From Mermis nigrescens (Eukaryota; Nematoda; Enoplea; Mermithida; Mermithidae), in the NCBI GenBank assembly GCA_036768485.1, contig JAVLUZ010000146.1:620001-684000 (forward strand): 64,000 nt of DNA. Reading direction: 5' to 3'. The stretch's first letter is position 1, and every line of letters begins with the position of its first letter. The position numbers and the translations under genes are program-made. The notes under the pieces were generated by a model. That model saw only the letters and a list, made by a program, of their open reading frames with translations. It ran no database searches and was not told where the DNA came from. Shown piece by piece: positions 47,785-57,818 of this stretch.

Positions 47785-48047
47785 CACACCTGGGCGTGGG
47801 GTTTGGGGGGTATGCACCCCCAGAAACCAAAATACCCCCCCAGAAATCAAAATACCCCCCCCCCCCCAAAATTCAATTTTTGAAAATTTTTTTCGTTTTT
47901 TTCGCAATTTTTTGATGCCAATGGATAGTGCTTGATGAGAAACGTCGAAAAATGGTGTTTTTATCGCCATACCACCATTTTTAAGGCCATTTTTTGACCT
48001 TCAAAAAAATCTTGCACCCCCCAGAATTTTCTTGCTGCCCACGTATG
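47785..48047 (-). mobile_element. hAT-type MITE, family A, inside CR1 relic (TSD gtcatcac)
   Basis: Ends are CACACCTGGGC and GCCCACGTATG (inverted CAYACSTGGGC). A perfect 8-bp duplication, gtcatcac, lies at 47777-47784 and 48048-48055. The CR1 reading frame resumes on the other side. Confidence 0.93.
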
Positions 48048-48146
48048 GTCATCACTAATGTACACTCCAAAATCCTTAATAGATCCTTCAGAAACAATTA
48101 AATCTTGAAAACCCAGTTTGTAGTTATTTCTAGGATTCCCGTGCCA

Positions 48147-48557
48147 CACACATGCACATAGGGGGGAGTGAGGGGGGTACCCCCTGAGTAGTCAGCTAGA
48201 CCGGTACTGTCCGGCGATTTTGAGCAAACAGGTCTTGTTCTGCATCATTTTCGACATCAAAATCAGTAAAATTGTCAAAATTTTTCCGGCGCTCCGCCAC
48301 GGATTAGTACTTTTATATACTTTTTACCCAAAAAACGCTAAAAATTGATTAATTTTTGTATTTTTTAGTGTTAAAAGTGATGTAATGCAGTCAACATGGA
48401 CTACAAATGCTTTGAAAATGCTAAATTACTACGAAAAAACGTTTTATAGGTTATTTTGAGTATTTTGGTCGTTTAAACAACAGAAAATTTGTGAACGTAA
48501 AATTTACTGTTTTGGATGAGATTTCACCCCTGCCGACCCTGACCTTGTGCACCTATG
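48147..48557 (-). mobile_element. hAT-type MITE, family D, inside CR1 relic (TSD ccgtgccM)
   Basis: Ends are CACACATGCACATAGG and, inverted, CATAGGTGCACAAGG. The flanks ccgtgcca and ccgtgccc agree at 7 of 8 positions. A related end (CATACGTGCACAAGGTCAGG) occurs at 7219. Confidence 0.75.
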
Positions 48558-48959
48558 CCGTGCCCCAAATACAACGTTGCACATTTACCATAACTGATTT
48601 GCAACTGCCATTTTTTGGTCCATGCGTGTTATGAATCCAGATCCGATTGTAAGAGATCAGCATTACATGAAACATTAAAAATTTTTGCATCATCAGCAAA
48701 CAACATAATATCACTATGTTTAATACAATCAACTAAATCATTTATAAACACTAAAAACAATGTAGGCCCTAACACACTGCCTTGAGGAACACCGCTAATT
48801 ACCGGTTGTGGGTTTGAGAAACAACTATTTATCTTTACCTTTTGTGACCTTCCTGCTGAAAATGATGTAATCCAGCTTAACAGAGTACCTGAAACTCCCA
48901 AGGATTTAAGTTTTAACAAAAGATAGGGTGAGAATTTAATGGAAAACATTTTTTTAGGG

Positions 48960-50260
48960 GTGAAGGGGTCTGGGATAGTGCGCTAGAGGTTCCCTAGCAT
49001 GGTTCGGGGCAGAACGCCGGAAAATTTTGTGAAAGCGGCACTTCGATTTTGAATCCTAATGTTAAAATTTTTACAAAATCAGCCGAATGACCGTTCTTAA
49101 AGTTTCACAACCCCCTCAGAAAAATTTATACCCTCCCCCACAAATTTTTTGATCCCCCCTAGAATTTGCGATTTCTCGAAAGTTTCCGAGAAATGATTAA
49201 AAATTCGTAGAAAAGGTGTTTTTACGCCTTTTTAGCTATCTACATATTTGCTCAGAAATGTCAAATTTTCGGCGTTTTGCCCCAGAGTACTCATGTTTTG
49301 ACTATATTTTGTCCAATTTAATCGACTTTTTTTATTTTGTCGAAATTTTTATGCTCCAGAAAGATAGAGCATCGTCAGAAACGCCGAAAAACCATGTTTT
49401 TGATGCGTACCCTGCATTTTTGGGCCCAAAACGGCACTTTGAAATTTCAGCCCCCCTAGAATTTCCATACTGTGCATATCTGTGTGGGACCCCCACACAA
49501 AATTTTGAGCCGTTACATGTATGCTTATTAATTACATTTATTTACTTTCTTGACAACCTGGAAGCCATTTTTTGGGTTCATAGAATAGGTTTCAAAATAA
49601 TAAAGTTAAAGAAATTTAATGATTTTTTTGCACGAAATTGTCGAATATCTCAAAATTTTTTGAAACAAATGCGTCAAAACGGATTTTAAATAAAATTAGA
49701 CAATTTAAAACACCAAAAAACGCTATTTCGCGCATGAGGGACCAATTTCCGGATCTATTTTTGTCTGTGTTCGTAAAGCTTGAGGTGCCGTGCCACCCCC
49801 TTGCGAAAATCGTAGACCCGCCACTGTATATTCGATGTTGCAGGACATTCCTTCGTCCTTATTGTCATTTATTTACTTGCAAATTCAGCCATAAATATTC
49901 ATAAAAAATAAAATGTAGTGGCTTTAGAACCAAAATTTGGCATTAAATAAAAAATTAATTGCTCATGAACCCCCCCAGGAAACTCGGTTTACCCCTCTCA
50001 GAACTCATGGCCGTGTGCATGTATTAAAGGAATGTTTTAGGCTTAGTCAGGCATGCACAGCATGGGAGATCCGGAGAGGGTGAAATTTTAAAATGTCGTT
50101 TTTGAACCCAAAAATAGTGAGTACGCGTCAAAAACATCGTTTTTCGGCGTTTCTGAGGATGATCTATCCTTATGTCGCATAAAAACAGAAAAAGATTACA
50201 ATAAAATTTTTAAAAATGGAATAAATTGAATAAAATATGTCATAACTCCACAACCATAGA
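48960..50260. other. Dispersed repeat fragments, no gene
   Basis: Includes copies of the TACGCGTCARAAACATCG repeat (49320-49480 inverse, 50050-50240) and a family E-like end (GACCCGCCACTG at 49815). The 157-codon + frame at 49216 is repeat-derived. Confidence 0.45.
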
Positions 50261-50320
50261 TGGGCAGCACCAAAATTCGGGGGGGGGTGCAAGGTTTTTT
50301 AAAGGTCAAAAAATGGTCCT

Positions 50321-51881
50321 AAGGCCCGTTCACATGGTGGCAACTAGTGGCCACCGGCAACCTGGTGGTCGGTGGCTGGTTGCTGCAGGTTGCTAGCACA
50401 AACTGACACGGCAACCAGCCACCGGCAATCTGGTAGCTGGTGGCCGGCTGCCACGAGGTTGCTAGCGAAAAATGGCATGGCAACCAGGTTCTGGTAGCCA
50501 GTGGCCGCTGGTTTTCAAGCAAAATCGCGCGGCAACCTGCAGAAACCTACCGTTTTGGTTGCCACTGGTGGATCGAGCAATACTCGATTTTGGTGGCAAC
50601 CTGTTATTTTTAGCACACGTCTGCACTATTTTGCTTTGCTATCGAGTTTTCTGCTAGTGTTTATTAGCAAAGTGTGGAAAAAATAAATAATTATTTAGGT
50701 AGGTACTCTTTTTCAATTAAACTCAAATTATGTATTTGATTCACTGGCGGATTTAGAGGAGGGCGGAGGAGGGGCGGCCGCCCCCTGACGTCAAAAAATA
50801 TTTGTGCGCAATTAAGAATAGATGTGTACTTTCGGTGATTTTAGCCATTTTTATCATAATCTTTCAAATTTTTATTAAATTCTAAGGATAGTGCTCATTT
50901 ATAACATTTACTGACTCTCTTGGCATTGTTAAAAACTTAAATTTACGTCAGAAGATTATTTTTTGTACAGAACAAGGATTTTGTAGCTCCTACAATGATT
51001 TCTCGATTTTTTCAGCGACTTGTGTTGATTTCTGCATAATTTTGCGAGTTTTTCATACAGAAACTTTGAAAAATTTTGAAAATTTCTTACTTTTTCTCGC
51101 ATCAACAGACGGCAAAAAACCGGTACTTATGTCGGGCATAATTACGATTTTTTGGCAATGTTTGACACTTCTTAGAAAATTTTGGGTTCCGCCCTCCCCT
51201 GTCAGAATGTCCTGAATCCGCCACTGATTTGATTCGTTTGCTATGCTTTGCTGTAGCCTCTACTGAGTCATGCTTCTTTTATTTCATTTATTTCTGAGTG
51301 TCGAAACGATTTTTAACTCAAAAAAAGTTTGACAAAAATTAAGATTAAAAAATCCATATAGAAAGTACGGCAGTTTATTTGCATTTTGTTGTAAAACGCA
51401 TTTCTCTCTTCACATTTTCCTGACTTTACACACGCAAAATATAGATTTGACAATTTTATTCTGTAGAATTCGGCGGTAAAGGTCAGGATCCTCCAATTTT
51501 ACTTCAACTTGATTGAAAAACCCGTTTTTCTGCCGCTTTGCAATATAATTTTTAACACAAATCCGTCGTGGTTTTGGATATTTTAAAATAATTCATAATA
51601 GCCGTACAATAACAAGGCTGTCTTTGCTTGAGCCATATCGTACTAAAATTGCATAGTTACCTATTTTCTGCAGGTTGCCTAGCTGAGTTGCCACCACCAG
51701 GTTGACACTCTGTGAACGAGGTTGCTGCCGGCAGCAACCGGCCACCAGCCACCAAGTTGCCGGTGGCCGGTGGCTGCTAGTTGTCGCCTTATTTTGCGCT
51801 AGCAACCTGCGGCAACTGGCCACCGTCCACAACGTTTACAGTGGCCGGTGGCAACTACTTGCCGCCGTGTGGACGGACCTT
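50321..51881. mobile_element. TIR element with GGTGGC/GCCACC-rich ends, class unassigned
   Basis: Left AAGGCCCGTTCACATGG and right CCGTGTGGACGGACCTT are inverted (AAGGYCCGTYCACAYGG). Both ends carry about 200 bases of GGTGGC/GCCACC/GGTTGC repeats. It interrupts a family A copy at the TCCTTAAA motif. The duplication is short and unclear (TAA or TTAA), so PIF/Harbinger or piggyBac-like are both possible. Confidence 0.7.
50742..51226. mobile_element. Family E hAT-type MITE (TSD atttgatt)
   Basis: It starts CACTGGCGGATTTAGAGG and ends CTGAATCCGCCACTG. A perfect TSD, atttgatt, lies at 50734-50741 and 51227-51234. It is nested in the element at 50321-51881. Confidence 0.9.
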
Positions 51882-52015
51882 TAAAGTAGTGGTATGGCGA
51901 AAAACACCATTTTTTAACGTTTCTCATCGAGCACTGTTCATTTGCATCAAAAAATTGCGAAAAAATACAAAAAATATTCAAAAATTGAATTTGGGGGGGA
52001 ATTCTGCTTTCTGGT

Positions 52016-52459
52016 CAGTGTTTCTTTGTATTCGGCAAAGAGTTTTCCCAATGTACAAAGACTTGGGGATCGTCTTTGTGCATGTACAAAGATTTTTTGG
52101 AAGACAGAAACTGCGAAAAAGGTTCAAAATTAGCAATATTTTTCGGCGCTTCACGCCGAAATGAGTAATTGTGTGTTCTATATATCTTAATAATGTCAGA
52201 AATTGCATTTTGAATGGAAAAATGTCAAATTTTTTGGCGCTTCGCGCCGTTTTGAGACGATTATTAGTGATTTTTGCCCGCAGAAATTCAGAAATTAACT
52301 AAAATACCTTACCAAAAGTCAAACAACTGTTTTTGCTACACTAAAATCGCTACTTTACCATATTATAGTATCCAAAAATTTGTGTGCACAAAATGTAGAA
52401 AGACTTTTAGGGACCATCTTTGTACATATACAAACGGACCTTGTACAAAAGAAACACTG
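52016..52459. mobile_element. Family B MITE (TSD YTTCTGGT), nested in a family A copy
   Basis: It runs from CAGTGTTTCTTTGTATTCGG to TTGTACAAAAGAAACACTG. The flanks are tttctggt at 52008-52015 and cttctggt at 52460-52467 (7/8). The family A motif TTTCTGG resumes on the far side. Confidence 0.82.
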
Positions 52460-52514
52460 CTTCTGGTGTGTGCTTACCCCTAAACCCCCTCCCGCGCCCA
52501 CATATGGTCACATC

Positions 52515-52742
52515 CACACGTGGTCGCATGGGGTATGCACCCCATAGAAACCAAACTACCCCCAGAATTCAATTTCTGAAGACTTTGTTTTTTTTCCACA
52601 ATTTTTTGATGCCAATGGATATTGCTCGATGAGAAACGTTTAAACATGGTGTTTTTTCACCATACTACCATTTTTAATACCTTTTTTTTACCTTTGAAAA
52701 ATCTTGTACCCTCTTCCAGAATTTTGGTGCTGCCCAACTATG
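52515..52742. mobile_element. Family A MITE
   Basis: It runs from CACACGTGGTCGCATGGGG to CTGCCCAACTATG. It is separated from the previous family A copy by exactly 8 bases (gtcacatc). The right flank gtcaccac matches that at 6 of 8. Confidence 0.75.
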
Positions 52743-53199
52743 GTCACCACAACCATAGGTAAGCGGCACCGAAATTCTGGTGGACTGCGAGATTTTTTTA
52801 TTTTTTTAAAAAAATTTTCAACGTTTCTTATCGAGAACTATTCATTGGCATCAAAAAATCGCGGGAAAAAACTTCAAAAATTAAGTTATTTTTGGTGGTA
52901 TTCGGACTTCTGGGGGTGCACCCCGCCTGCCATTAATTTGACACTTTTGCGTAAACAGATAGCTAAAATGCTTTATAATAGCACTTTTTCTACGAATTTT
53001 CAACAAATTTTTGGAAACGTTTACGGTCTGTCGAGGTGGGTCTGTCGAAAATTGCTCACCTACCTATAATTTAAATATGTAGAAAAGAAAAATGCTTTGA
53101 TAGGTCAAAAAATATCGCTCTTTTATATCAATTTACCGTGGTATAATATTGAAAATACTCATAGATTAATAGAATATCGATTAAGATTCGAGTTTCTGC

Positions 53200-54982
53200 C
53201 AGTGAATGACCGAAGCTCCAAAATTTTGCTTCGGCCGAAGCCGAAGCTTCGGCTAGCTCTTGCTTCGGCCTAAGGCCGAATCTATATAAATTCTTTAGTC
53301 TAATTCTGATTAGTATGAAGAATGAATTGCGAATTGAGTCATGAATATGAAAGTTAAGCTTGATTATGTTTCAGGAGTAAATATTAAGTAATAAAACAGT
53401 GTCATTCATTACAAAAATTTTATTAAAGAGCGCAATTAATTCTCTTTATTAGCACTGATTTCATCATTAGACATTTCATCTATATCAGCAGCTAATACGT
53501 ATTGATCATCATCAGATTCACTATCCTGAATATATAAAAATATAATGTATTATTAGAATAAAACGTGAAATTCTTTAGAATTATGAAAACTATTAATTGA
53601 TAAATTCGTAAATTTTATGCTGATACTTAAATTTGTAGAAGTAAGGTAGACATACATAAAAGCAAATAGAGATTTCTTCCGTTTTTAGATGCAGAAGTTT
53701 AAGAAAGTCAACACGTCGACCATGAAGTAATTATTTAATACAAAGCATAATGGTACATAGCAGTGTTTTTTGTACTCGGCAACGATTTTTCCCGATGTAC
53801 ACAAAGATTTTTGGGACTGTCTTTGTACATGTACAAAAATTTTTGGGGAGACAAAATTGCAAAAAAGGTCTAAAATTCGCAAAAATTTTGGCGCTTCGCG
53901 CGGAAATGAGTAATTTTGTGTTCTATATATTTTTATAGTGGCAGATTGCATTTCTAAAGGAAAAATGTCAAATGTTTTGGCGCTTTGCGCCACTTGAAGA
54001 CGATTTTTAGTGATTCTTGCCCCAAGAGGCCCAGAATTTACCTAAAATACACTACCAGAAGTCGAACAACTCTGTATTTAACACACTACAATCGCTACTG
54101 TACCATATTATAGTACCCGAAAATTTGTGTGTACAAAATGTATAAAGATTTTTGGGAAGACAAAAACTGTAAAAAGGTGTAAAATTCGCGAAAATTTTCG
54201 GCGCTTCGCGCCCAAATGAGTAATCTTTTGTCCTATAAATCTTTGAAATGGCAGAATTTGCATTTAGAATGGAAAAATGTCAAATTTTTTCCGTTTTGAG
54301 ACAATTTATAGTAATTTGTGGCGTCAGAAACCCTGAAATTAGCTAAAATACACTACCACAAGATCGAAAACTCTGTTTTACCACACTAGAATCGCTACTG
54401 TACTATAATATAGTAGGTACACAAAAATTTGCGTGTACAAAATGTACAACCAGTTTTGGGGACCATCTTTGTCCATGTACAAACGGACCTTGTACAAAAA
54501 AACACTGGTACACATTAGACACACAATATACAACAAGTACAAATATGGCGTTGAAATTTCGAGTAAACAAAGGCATGCCTTCAAATGTGAGACATGTAGG
54601 AATAAAGGTGTGACTTTTCCCTTAAGTGTCTCGTCATTTTCACGATCGCTAGTGATTAATTCAAAGTCGAACTTTTCTAAAAATGGAAACAGATGCGGAG
54701 TGGATACAATGCTTAGATGAGTCATCGTTTGTTATTATGTAGTACATGGTTGCTTGCTGTTTATATAGTCAAAGTTGCTGCTGTGAGCATATTTTTAACA
54801 AGACTTAAGGTGACGAGAAGATAAATTGAGCTAAATGGCGTCGTCTGGGGTTAGTTATATTGCACATTGTCTAAATTTTAATGCGAATAAAAAACTGCCT
54901 TGAAAAAAGCTTCGGCCTTCGGCCTGAAAACACTCTTCAGCTTCGGCTGAAAGCCGCAAGCCGCAGCTTCGGTCGTTCCCTG
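53200..54982. mobile_element. hAT-type element with CGAAGC arrays (TSD gtttctgc)
   Basis: Ends are CAGTGAATGACCGAAGC and, inverted, CAGGGAACGACCGAAGC. A perfect TSD, gtttctgc, lies at 53192-53199 and 54983-54990. CTTCGGC/GCCGAAG arrays lie at 53209-53282 and 54908-54972. It contains a family B element at 53761-54507. No transposase is visible. Confidence 0.92.
53761..54507. mobile_element. Family B MITE, long copy, nested in hAT element
   Basis: It runs from CAGTGTTTTTTGTACTCGGC to CCTTGTACAAAAAAACACTG. The flanks gtacatag and gtacacat match at 6 of 8. The internal section is partially duplicated, with two TGTACAAAG...GGCGCTTCGCGC blocks. Confidence 0.75.
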
Positions 54983-55051
54983 GTTTCTGCTGTGTTATTT
55001 AAGCTTCCAGTTTTGTCGGCGGATATACATTGTCTTTGTTGTGCTTGCTGC

Positions 55052-55293
55052 CATAGGTGGGCGGCACCAGAGTTTTGGGGGTGCAAGATATTTTTAAAGG
55101 TAAAAAATGGCCTTAAAAATGGTGGTATGGCGAAAAAACACCATTTTTAAACGTTTCTCATTGAGCACTATCCATTGGCATCGAAAAATTGCGAAAAAAT
55201 ATTAAAAAAATTTTCCAAAAATTGAATTCTGGGGGGTATCTTTGGTTTCTGGGAGGTGCATGCATACTCCCTAAACCCCCATGCCCAGGTATG
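55052..55293 (-). mobile_element. Family A array, copy a
   Basis: It runs from CATAGGTGGGCGGCACC to ATGCCCAGGTATG. Flanks are cttgctgc (55044-55051) and cttgctac (55294-55301). Confidence 0.9.
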
Positions 55294-55301
55294 CTTGCTA
55301 C

Positions 55302-55534
55302 CATAAATGGGCGGCACCAAATTCTGGGGGTGCAAGATTTCTCAAAGGTCAAAAAATGGCCTTAAAAATGGTGGTATGGCGAAAAAACACCATTTTTAAA
55401 CGTTTCTCATTGAGCACTATCCATTGGCATCAAAAAATTGAGAAAAAAACAAAAAAAATGCAAAAATTGAATTGTGGGGGTATTTGGGTTTCTCGGGGGT
55501 GAATACCCCTAAAACCCCATCACGCTCAGATGTG
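55302..55534 (-). mobile_element. Family A array, copy b
   Basis: It runs from CATAAATGGGCGGCACC to CACGCTCAGATGTG. It is flanked on both sides by cttgctac (55294-55301 and 55535-55542). Confidence 0.9.
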
Positions 55535-55714
55535 CTTGCTACCACATTGGGCGGAGGGAGGGGTTTGGGGGTGTGCACCCCCTCCCCCTGAGAAACCAAA
55601 ATACCCCCCCCAGAATTCAATTTTTAAAATTTTTTGTTTTTTTCGCAATTTTTTGATGCCAATTTATAGTGCTCGATGAAAAACGTTGAAAAATAATGTT
55701 TTTCGCCATACCAG

Positions 55715-56190
55715 CATAGGTGGGCGGCACCAAAATTCTGGGGGTTGCAGGATTTTTCAAAGGTCAAAAAATGGCCTTAAAAATGGTGGTACGGCGAAAA
55801 AACACAATTTTTCAACGTTTCTCATCGAGCACTATCCACTGGCATAAAAAAATTGCGAAGAAAATCGAAAAACAATTTCAAGAATTAAATTCTGGGGATG
55901 CATACCATACGTGGGCAGCAAGAAAATTCTGGGGGTGCAAGATTTTTTGAAGGTCAAAAAATGGCTTTAAAAATAGTGGTATGGCGAAAAAACACCATTT
56001 TTCGACGTTTCTCATCAAGCACTATCCATTGGCATCAAAAAATTGCGAAAAAACGAGAGAAAAATTTAAAAATTGAATTCTAGGGGTATTTTTATTTCTG
56101 GGGTATTTTTGGTTTCTGGGGGTGCATACCCTCCCAAACCCCCCACGCCCAGGTGTGGTGCATACCCCAAACCTCCCATGCCCAGGTGTG
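55715..56190 (-). mobile_element. Family A copy d, nested in c (TSD CATACCAS)
   Basis: It runs from CATAGGTGGGCGGCACC to ATGCCCAGGTGTG. The flanks cataccag (55707-55714) and cataccac (56191-56198) come from the internal CATACCACC motif of copy c. It is itself split by copy e. Confidence 0.88.
55906..56157 (-). mobile_element. Family A copy e, nested in d (TSD RTGCATAC)
   Basis: It runs from CATACGTGGGCAGCAAG to ACGCCCAGGTGTG. The flanks atgcatac (55898-55905) and gtgcatac (56158-56165) come from the GGTGCATACC motif of copy d. Confidence 0.9.
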
Positions 56191-56278
56191 CATACCACCA
56201 TTTTTAAGGCCATTTTGACCTTTGAAAAATCTTGCACCCCCAGAATTTTGGTGCCGCCCACCTATGCTTGCTTGCTAC

Positions 56279-56548
56279 CAGACCTGGTTTGGAGGGGGTT
56301 TGTGGGGGTATTCTAACTTCCCCCCCCCGAGAAACCAAAATACCCCCAGAAACCAAAATACCCCAAGAATTCAATCTTTAAAAATTTGTTTCGCTTTTTC
56401 GCAATTTTTTGATGCCAATGGATAGTGCTCGATGAAAAACGTTGAAAAATGGTGTTTTTTCGCCAACCACTATTTTAAAGGCCATTTTGTGACTTTTGAA
56501 AATCTTGCACAACCCCCTCCCCTAGAATTTTGGTGCCGACCACCTATG
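56279..56548 (+). mobile_element. Family A array, copy f
   Basis: It starts CAGACCTGGTTTGGAGGGGG and ends CCGACCACCTATG. It is flanked by cttgctac on both sides (56271-56278 and 56549-56556). Confidence 0.88.
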
Positions 56549-56559
56549 CTTGCTACCCT

Positions 56560-57270
56560 CTCGAGTTCCTTTTTTTGTGAAAAATTTATATTTTTGAGAA
56601 AATTTCATTTGTTATCTAATTAAAATCATGCCTATTTTTCCCATTCGCACCTTTCACTCGCCATGAACACATTTCATTGATCTATGTTTTTATAAGATTG
56701 CTATAAATTTTATATCTACCTATGTAACACCAAATAACACCCTACACGTGGGCATGGAGGCTCTGGCTGGACCTCCTTCCCCTGAGAATCCGGTAGACCC
56801 TAGCACTGGATTTTTGTAACTTTTTCACGATTTTACCTCATGAGACCCCTAGAATTCGCTTGCTATCCATATATGTTGGCGTGTCAATATTAATGTTCGT
56901 CTTGGCTACAGTCCGGAGGAGAAAGTGGACCTTCGGTCGATCTCTATTACTTTTCGGTGCGAACCTAGCGTGTACTCACCTAAAATAGTATTTTTCCAAT
57001 TTCGGATTCATTTACATTTTTAAAAACTATTCAGATTTGTGATTCGTGGTTTAAAGGGTAGAAAATGCCTTTTCAAAAAGTTACCTAAAACTGCTTGTTA
57101 TCATTTCACGCAATGAAGAGGAAATAGTAAGGCACGTTCATCCCAAAACTCACAGCACCTTCATTTTAGTTTCGCTTTTTCAGCTGAATGCTTTCAAGGT
57201 GCTTACGTACGACGATTAGGTTAATCAATTGTTCAAATTATTAGATTAGCCTTATCACCTAATCTGTGAT
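56560..57270. other. 5' flank of the 178-residue ORF
   Basis: A partial family A-like segment (CACGTGGGCATGGAGG near 56744 to CTATCCATATATG near 56875), then unique sequence. No TATA box or CpG cluster is obvious. Confidence 0.4.
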
Positions 57271-57281
57271 ATTAAGTCGAT

Positions 57282-57818
57282 ATGTTACTTGCGCCTCGCT
57301 TTGCGATCGCATATAGATCGTTGAGAGCGTCTAATATAAGGTATCTGATTGACCGGAAATCCAACGAGCAATCGGAGTCGAAAATGCAAGAGGCTTCCTC
57401 GGAAAACGAGACGAAGGCTAGGGAACAAAAATGGTCTTCATCTTCGTTCGGAAAAGACAAACGGAAATCTTACTACGAAAAACGAGAATCAAAAATAAGC
57501 TCCTATTATCTCAATAGAACATTTGGCCAAAAAATGTCCGGCGAATGGAAGCGCAAAATGAACTTGTTGAGGTATTATGTTCGTCGGAACTCATTCGTAT
57601 TGCATTTCCTGCAATTTTTATTGGTCATTTACGTGCTGACCGTATTTGTATACAAGAAGAGGTACGGCAAAGATTTTCCTGTTACTAACTTTGAGTACAA
57701 TAGGATGCGGGAAAAGGGCCAGTTGAAACCAAAACACGTGACGGCCGCCGCAGATGTTACGAAGGCGATGAGGAAGCGGCTGGCTCGCATTGACGAGAGT
57801 ATCATAAGAAGCGATTGA
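57282..57818 (+). CDS. Uncharacterised single-pass membrane protein, 178 residues
   Basis: This is an intact single-exon frame from ATG at 57282 to TGA at 57816-57818, the longest unbroken non-transposon frame in the window. The first 24 residues are rich in Arg, Ala and Leu and lack acidic residues, as mitochondrial presequences do. Residues about 25-95 are charged, Ser-rich and probably disordered (KSNEQSESK, SSSSFGKDKRKSYYEKR). One hydrophobic segment lies at about 105-125 (FLQFLLVIYVLTVFVY), followed by a basic, helical C-terminus (DVTKAMRKRLARIDES). I do not recognise the family. Family A MITEs flank it about 0.7 kb upstream and 0.2 kb downstream. I saw no AATAAA immediately after the stop. 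An unspliced pseudogene is possible but the frame shows no damage. Confidence 0.6.
   Translation: MLLAPRFAIAYRSLRASNIRYLIDRKSNEQSESKMQEASSENETKAREQKWSSSSFGKDKRKSYYEKRESKISSYYLNRTFGQKMSGEWKRKMNLLRYYVRRNSFVLHFLQFLLVIYVLTVFVYKKRYGKDFPVTNFEYNRMREKGQLKPKHVTAAADVTKAMRKRLARIDESIIRSD

Larger units (their letters stand above)
47250..48949 (-). pseudogene. CR1-like retrotransposon relic split by two MITEs
   Basis: On the minus strand, 48949-48629 encodes SAGRSQKVKIN, ISGVPQGSVLGPTLFLVFIN and FADDAKIF. 48146-48056 encodes YKLGFQDLI, SIKDFGVYISDD. 47784-47267 encodes RPILEYNSVVWNPYL, VQRRFTKRI, LSYNERLGLLNLEILETRR and WNTLPQSIVD. The gaps are two MITEs (47785-48047 and 48147-48557), each with 8-bp duplications of the retroelement sequence, so the retroelement is older than both. 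Confidence 0.9.
50262..52506. mobile_element. Family A MITE split by two other elements
   Basis: It starts CATAGATGGGCAGCACC. The family A sequence resumes at 51882 and again at 52460, and ends CGCCCACATATG. The intervening material is 50321-51881 and 52016-52459. Confidence 0.8.
55543..56266 (+). mobile_element. Family A array, copy c (opposite orientation, contains d and e)
   Basis: It starts CACATTGGGCGGAGGGAGG. It is interrupted at 55715-56190 and resumes CATTTTTAAGGCC to end CCGCCCACCTATG. The left flank is cttgctac and the right flank is cttgcttgctac. Confidence 0.88.

Noticed and set aside
49216..49689. A 157-codon + strand ORF
   Set aside because: It runs through dispersed repeat blocks also found at 14000, 15000 and 23700, so it is open by chance in repeat DNA.
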